A model generated the notes under the pieces. The model was not told where the DNA came from, did no database searches, and was given only the letters and a program-made list of their open reading frames with translations. Both the position numbers and the translations under genes were made by a program. 64,000 nt of DNA from NCBI RefSeq assembly GCF_002294995.1, contig NZ_NSGF01000001.1, positions 62,001-126,000 of the forward strand, written 5' to 3'. Of the stretch, positions 61,410 to 64,000 are shown piece by piece. The DNA is from Mesorhizobium sp. WSM3860. GTDB lineage: Bacteria > Pseudomonadota > Alphaproteobacteria > Rhizobiales > Rhizobiaceae. Position 1 is the stretch's first letter; each line of letters starts with the position of its first letter.

Positions 61410-61871
61410 TCAGGCTTGCAGCCGCGCGCTGGGCACGAAGACATATCCGTCCGGACCAACGATATAGCATTCGCGCAAACCATGCGGCTTGTCGATCGAG
61501 CCGGCCAGTACGATGTGGCCGAGTGCTGCCGCCTTTTTTTCGACCGCATCCGGATCGGCGCCATAGAGGCGCAGCTCGATGCCGGCGCCACGCGTTTCGG
61601 TGCCGACAAAAACGCCGGTCATCGGATTGTCGAGATAAGAATGATCGGCATGCAGCATGAAGATCGAGCCCAGCAGCTCGATGGCCGCGAAATCCTCGTC
61701 GGCGTAGATGATGCGCGCGCCCAGCACATCGCGGCAGAAAGCCTCCATCGCCGCCATGTCGGTGACAAGCAAGTTGACGCCCAGCCCATGCGGCAGCGAG
61801 CGACCGAAATCCTCGGCCTTCATCCACGGCGTTTTGGTCCGCTTCTTCGCCACGGTGCTGTCCCTCCGCAT
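61410..61871 (-). CDS. VOC-family (glyoxalase-like) protein
   Basis: A 153-residue VOC-fold protein: GLGVNLLVTDMAAMEAFCRD, VLGARIIYADEDFAAIELLG, GIELRLYGADPDAVEKKAAA and RECYIVGPDGYVFVPSARL. It starts after a basic segment (VAKKRTKTPW). The reaction is unknown. It is divergent from the MBL-fold hydrolase and 190 bases from the Omp19-like gene. Confidence 0.86.
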   Translation of the reverse strand: MRRDSTVAKKRTKTPWMKAEDFGRSLPHGLGVNLLVTDMAAMEAFCRDVLGARIIYADEDFAAIELLGSIFMLHADHSYLDNPMTGVFVGTETRGAGIELRLYGADPDAVEKKAAALGHIVLAGSIDKPHGLRECYIVGPDGYVFVPSARLQA

Positions 61872-61985
61872 CGTCGATCCTAATCGAAGCGAACGGTAGG
61901 CCCTTGGTATTCGCCAGCAAAATGCTTGCGCCAGGCGGCGGCGTCGTTATTCCAGGACTAGCGACAGAGAGTGGGCGGAGAAACG

Positions 61986-62999
61986 ATGGCCGCAAGAACA
62001 AGAGCAGCCAACCGCTACTACAGCGGCCCGCCCAGCGACCATTTCGACGGCAGCCTCTTTTTCAATCCCAACGGCAGGCCGCCAGCGCGCTTCACTGACC
62101 TCTTGAAATGGCAGTTGAGCGGTGGGCGCTCGAAATGGCCGGCGGTTTGGCCGAGCCCATATCCGCAGGCGAAGCCCGAACAACGGATCGAAGGCGCTGC
62201 GCTTCGGCTCACCATGGTGGGTCATGCGTCGCTGCTCATCCAGACAGCGGGCCTGAATATCCTGACCGACCCGGTTTGGTCCGAGCGTGCCTCGCCTTTC
62301 GGCTTCGCCGGACCGAAGCGGGTCAATGCGCCGGGGATCGCCTTCGCCGACCTGCCGCCGATCGACCTGGTGCTGCTCAGCCACAACCACTACGACCATC
62401 TTGACCTCGCCACGCTCAAGCGGCTGAAGCAAAGCCACGACCCGATGGTGATCACGCCGCTCGGCAACGATGCGATCATCGGCGCTGCCGTGCCCGGCAT
62501 GCGAGTGTCGGCACAGGATTGGGGCGACAGCGTCGAAGTCGCCAGCGGCGGCATCATCCACATCGAGCCGGTGCATCACTGGTCGGCGCGCGGCGGGCGC
62601 GACCGCCGCATGGCGCTGTGGGCGGGCTTCGTCGTCGAGACGGCGGGCGGCAAGATCTATTTCGCCGGCGACACCGGCTTCCATGGCGGGACCAACTACC
62701 GCCGGATGGCGCAAAAGCATGGCGGCTTTCGGCTGGCCATCCTGCCGATCGGCGCGTATGAGCCGCGCTGGTTCATGGCCCCACAGCACCAGAATCCGGC
62801 GGAAGCCGTCCTGGGCATGAGGCTATGCAGCGCCGTCCATGCTGCCGGCTGCCACTGGGGCACCTTTCAGCTCACCGACGAATCGATCGAGGAGCCGGCG
62901 CAAAAGCTCGCCGAGGCATTGGCCGCCGAAGGCATATCGCCTGCGCGTTTTCGCGCCATGCGCCCGGGCGAAGTGTGGGATGTGCCGCAGCCTGGCTAA
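61986..62999 (+). CDS. MBL-fold metallohydrolase (NAPE-PLD/UlaG-like)
   Basis: A 337-residue metallo-beta-lactamase fold enzyme. The metal motif is DLVLLSHNHYDHLDLATL (HxHxDH). LTMVGHASLLIQTAGLNILT, GIIHIEPVHHWSARGGRDRR, KIYFAGDTGFHGGTNYRRMA, IGAYEPRWFMAPQHQNPAEA and the final His in GCHWGTFQLTDESI match N-acylphosphatidylethanolamine phospholipase D-like hydrolases. It starts at ATG 61986 after GGGCGGAG. The true substrate is unknown. Confidence 0.9.
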   Translation: MAARTRAANRYYSGPPSDHFDGSLFFNPNGRPPARFTDLLKWQLSGGRSKWPAVWPSPYPQAKPEQRIEGAALRLTMVGHASLLIQTAGLNILTDPVWSERASPFGFAGPKRVNAPGIAFADLPPIDLVLLSHNHYDHLDLATLKRLKQSHDPMVITPLGNDAIIGAAVPGMRVSAQDWGDSVEVASGGIIHIEPVHHWSARGGRDRRMALWAGFVVETAGGKIYFAGDTGFHGGTNYRRMAQKHGGFRLAILPIGAYEPRWFMAPQHQNPAEAVLGMRLCSAVHAAGCHWGTFQLTDESIEEPAQKLAEALAAEGISPARFRAMRPGEVWDVPQPG

Positions 63000-63058
63000 G
63001 GAACCCAGCCCGGGTAAACGCGTTGGTTGCACAACGCAAATCCGCCTCGGAGCCTTCC

Positions 63059-63220
63059 ATGATCAAGTGGATCATCATCCTTCTGATTGTTGCCGCTGCG
63101 GCAAGCCTGCTCGGCATGCCTGCGCTGGCCGGCGCCGCCGCCACAGGTGCCCGCATCCTGATCGGCATTGTGCTGATCATCTTCCTGCTGATCGTGCTCG
63201 GCGTGTTCGCCGTGACTTAG
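63059..63220 (+). CDS. DUF1328-family small membrane protein
   Basis: A 53-residue protein with two hydrophobic helices (MIKWIIILLIVAAAASLLGM and ILIGIVLIIFLLIVLGVF) joined by a Gly/Ala turn. It resembles the UPF0391/YtjA (DUF1328) family of small inner-membrane proteins of unknown role. It lies between the MBL hydrolase and dapF. Confidence 0.75.
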   Translation: MIKWIIILLIVAAAASLLGMPALAGAAATGARILIGIVLIIFLLIVLGVFAVT

Positions 63221-63336
63221 CTCGCATATTCGCCGTGGCAGGCCAGAGCCTCGTCCTGGCCGGGAGTCGCGCCGGACTGGTAATTCCCGCCCGTTTCCGC
63301 CATATAGCGCCAAACGGAATTGGAACGACCGGTTAG

Positions 63337-64000
63337 ATGGCAGGCACTGCCCCCTTCGCCAAGATGAACGGCATCGGCAACGAGATCATCGTCGCCGATA
63401 TGCGCGGCCGTGCCGACAAGGTGACGGCAGCCGCGGCGATTGCCCTCAATGCCGACGCGGCGACCAAGTTCGATCAGATCATGGCGATCCATGATGCGCG
63501 CACGACCGGCACCGCTTACTATGTCGACATATTGAATTCCGACGGCACCGGTGCGCAGGCCTGCGGCAACGGCATGCGTTGCGTCGTGCAGGCGCTTGCG
63601 GCTGAGACCGGCCAGAAGACCTTCATCTTCGAAACCCGCGCCGGCATCCTCAATGCTCAGGAACATGCCGACGGCTCGATTTCGGTCGACATGGGAAAGC
63701 CGCGTTTCGGCTGGCAGGAGATCCCGCTTGCCGAGGAGTTCCGTGACACTCGCACGATCGAATTGCAGATCGGCCCGATCGATGCGCCGGTGTTGCATTC
63801 GCCTTCGGTCGTGTCGATGGGCAATCCACACGCGATATTCTGGGTCGACCGCGACGTCTGGTCCTACGAGCTCGGCCGATTCGGTCCGCTGCTCGAGAAC
63901 CATCCGATCTTTCCCGAGCGCGCCAACATCACCATCGCCCAGGTCACCTCGCCCGAGACGATGATCATCCGCACCTGGGAGCGCGGCGCGGGTCTCACCA
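63337..64000 (+). CDS. dapF: Diaminopimelate epimerase, 5' part
   Basis: The first 221 codons of DapF, which interconverts LL- and meso-diaminopimelate for lysine and cell wall synthesis. [20 protein letters not shown] is the N-terminal motif. The first catalytic Cys lies in [20 protein letters not shown], and [20 protein letters not shown] and [12 protein letters not shown] follow. The sequence ends within WERGAGLT, just before the second catalytic Cys. No stop is reached; the gene continues beyond the window. Confidence 0.96.
   Translation, partial: MAGTAPFAKMNGIGNEIIVADMRGRADKVTAAAAIALNADAATKFDQIMAIHDARTTGTAYYVDILNSDGTGAQACGNGMRCVVQALAAETGQKTFIFETRAGILNAQEHADGSISVDMGKPRFGWQEIPLAEEFRDTRTIELQIGPIDAPVLHSPSVVSMGNPHAIFWVDRDVWSYELGRFGPLLENHPIFPERANITIAQVTSPETMIIRTWERGAGLT

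Overview
The window looks like chromosome from an alphaproteobacterium of the Rhizobiales, most likely Mesorhizobium or a close Phyllobacteriaceae relative. The evidence is the high GC with strong third-position bias, an SOS-type imuA-imuB-dnaE2 cassette with the alphaproteobacterial GTTC-N7-GTTC LexA box, an Omp19-like lipoprotein of the Brucella type, the mdh/sucCDAB/lpdA cluster, ffh-chorismate mutase-rpsP, and several families of short palindromic intergenic repeats. This assignment is an inference from gene content; no 16S or other marker lies in the window.

Layout. 1-6.1 kb: a luciferase-like oxidoreductase, then a sugar ABC importer (binding protein, double ATPase, permease) and its LacI regulator, with a perfect palindromic operator before the first gene. 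6.2-9.2 kb: arginase and ornithine cyclodeaminase, divergent from an Lrp/AsnC regulator. 9.2-12.4 kb: tRNA-Gly, a YbaK-type deacylase, a thioredoxin co-chaperone, a LON-domain protein and a Trm112-type protein. 12.4-18.3 kb: the mutagenesis cassette imuA-imuB-dnaE2 on the minus strand. 18.3-21.2 kb: a complete IS1595-type element with inverted ends and a 10-bp target repeat. It carries a small gene and a DUF262/HNH nuclease-like passenger gene. 21.3-29.4 kb: metallopeptidase, citrate-lyase-like enzyme, two-component system, FAD oxidoreductase, DUF72 protein, an ArsR/SRPBCC operon with a clear operator, and an acetyltransferase. 29.5-37.7 kb: leuD, leuB and asd with accessory genes between them, including ridA and a VOC gene boxed by a 55-bp perfect inverted repeat, and two adjacent frameshifted genes. 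38-46 kb: ACT protein, DoxX, rpsP, chorismate mutase, ffh, a glycosyltransferase, a CPBP protease and a TraB-like protein. 46-59 kb: the TCA cluster on the minus strand, read mdh, sucC, cupin, DUF1579, antitoxin-toxin pair, sucD, an orphan gene, sucA, sucB, a secreted protein, an SDR and lpdA. 59-64 kb: zapE, the Omp19-like inhibitor, a VOC protein, an MBL-fold hydrolase, a DUF1328 peptide and the 5' part of dapF.

How the parts fit. The sugar importer is probably controlled by its own LacI protein at the palindrome. Arginase plus cyclodeaminase convert arginine through ornithine to proline. ImuA, ImuB and DnaE2 form a damage-inducible translesion complex. The TCA genes make 2-oxoglutarate dehydrogenase, succinyl-CoA synthetase and malate dehydrogenase, but the usual compact order is interrupted by a toxin-antitoxin pair and foreign-looking genes.

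The most interesting items are the IS1595 element with its DUF262/HNH passenger, a palindromic repeat translated inside imuA, a duplicated start of ffh that forms a leader peptide overlapping the real start, the broken-up suc cluster with an orphan gene, and the inverted-repeat box around ridA.
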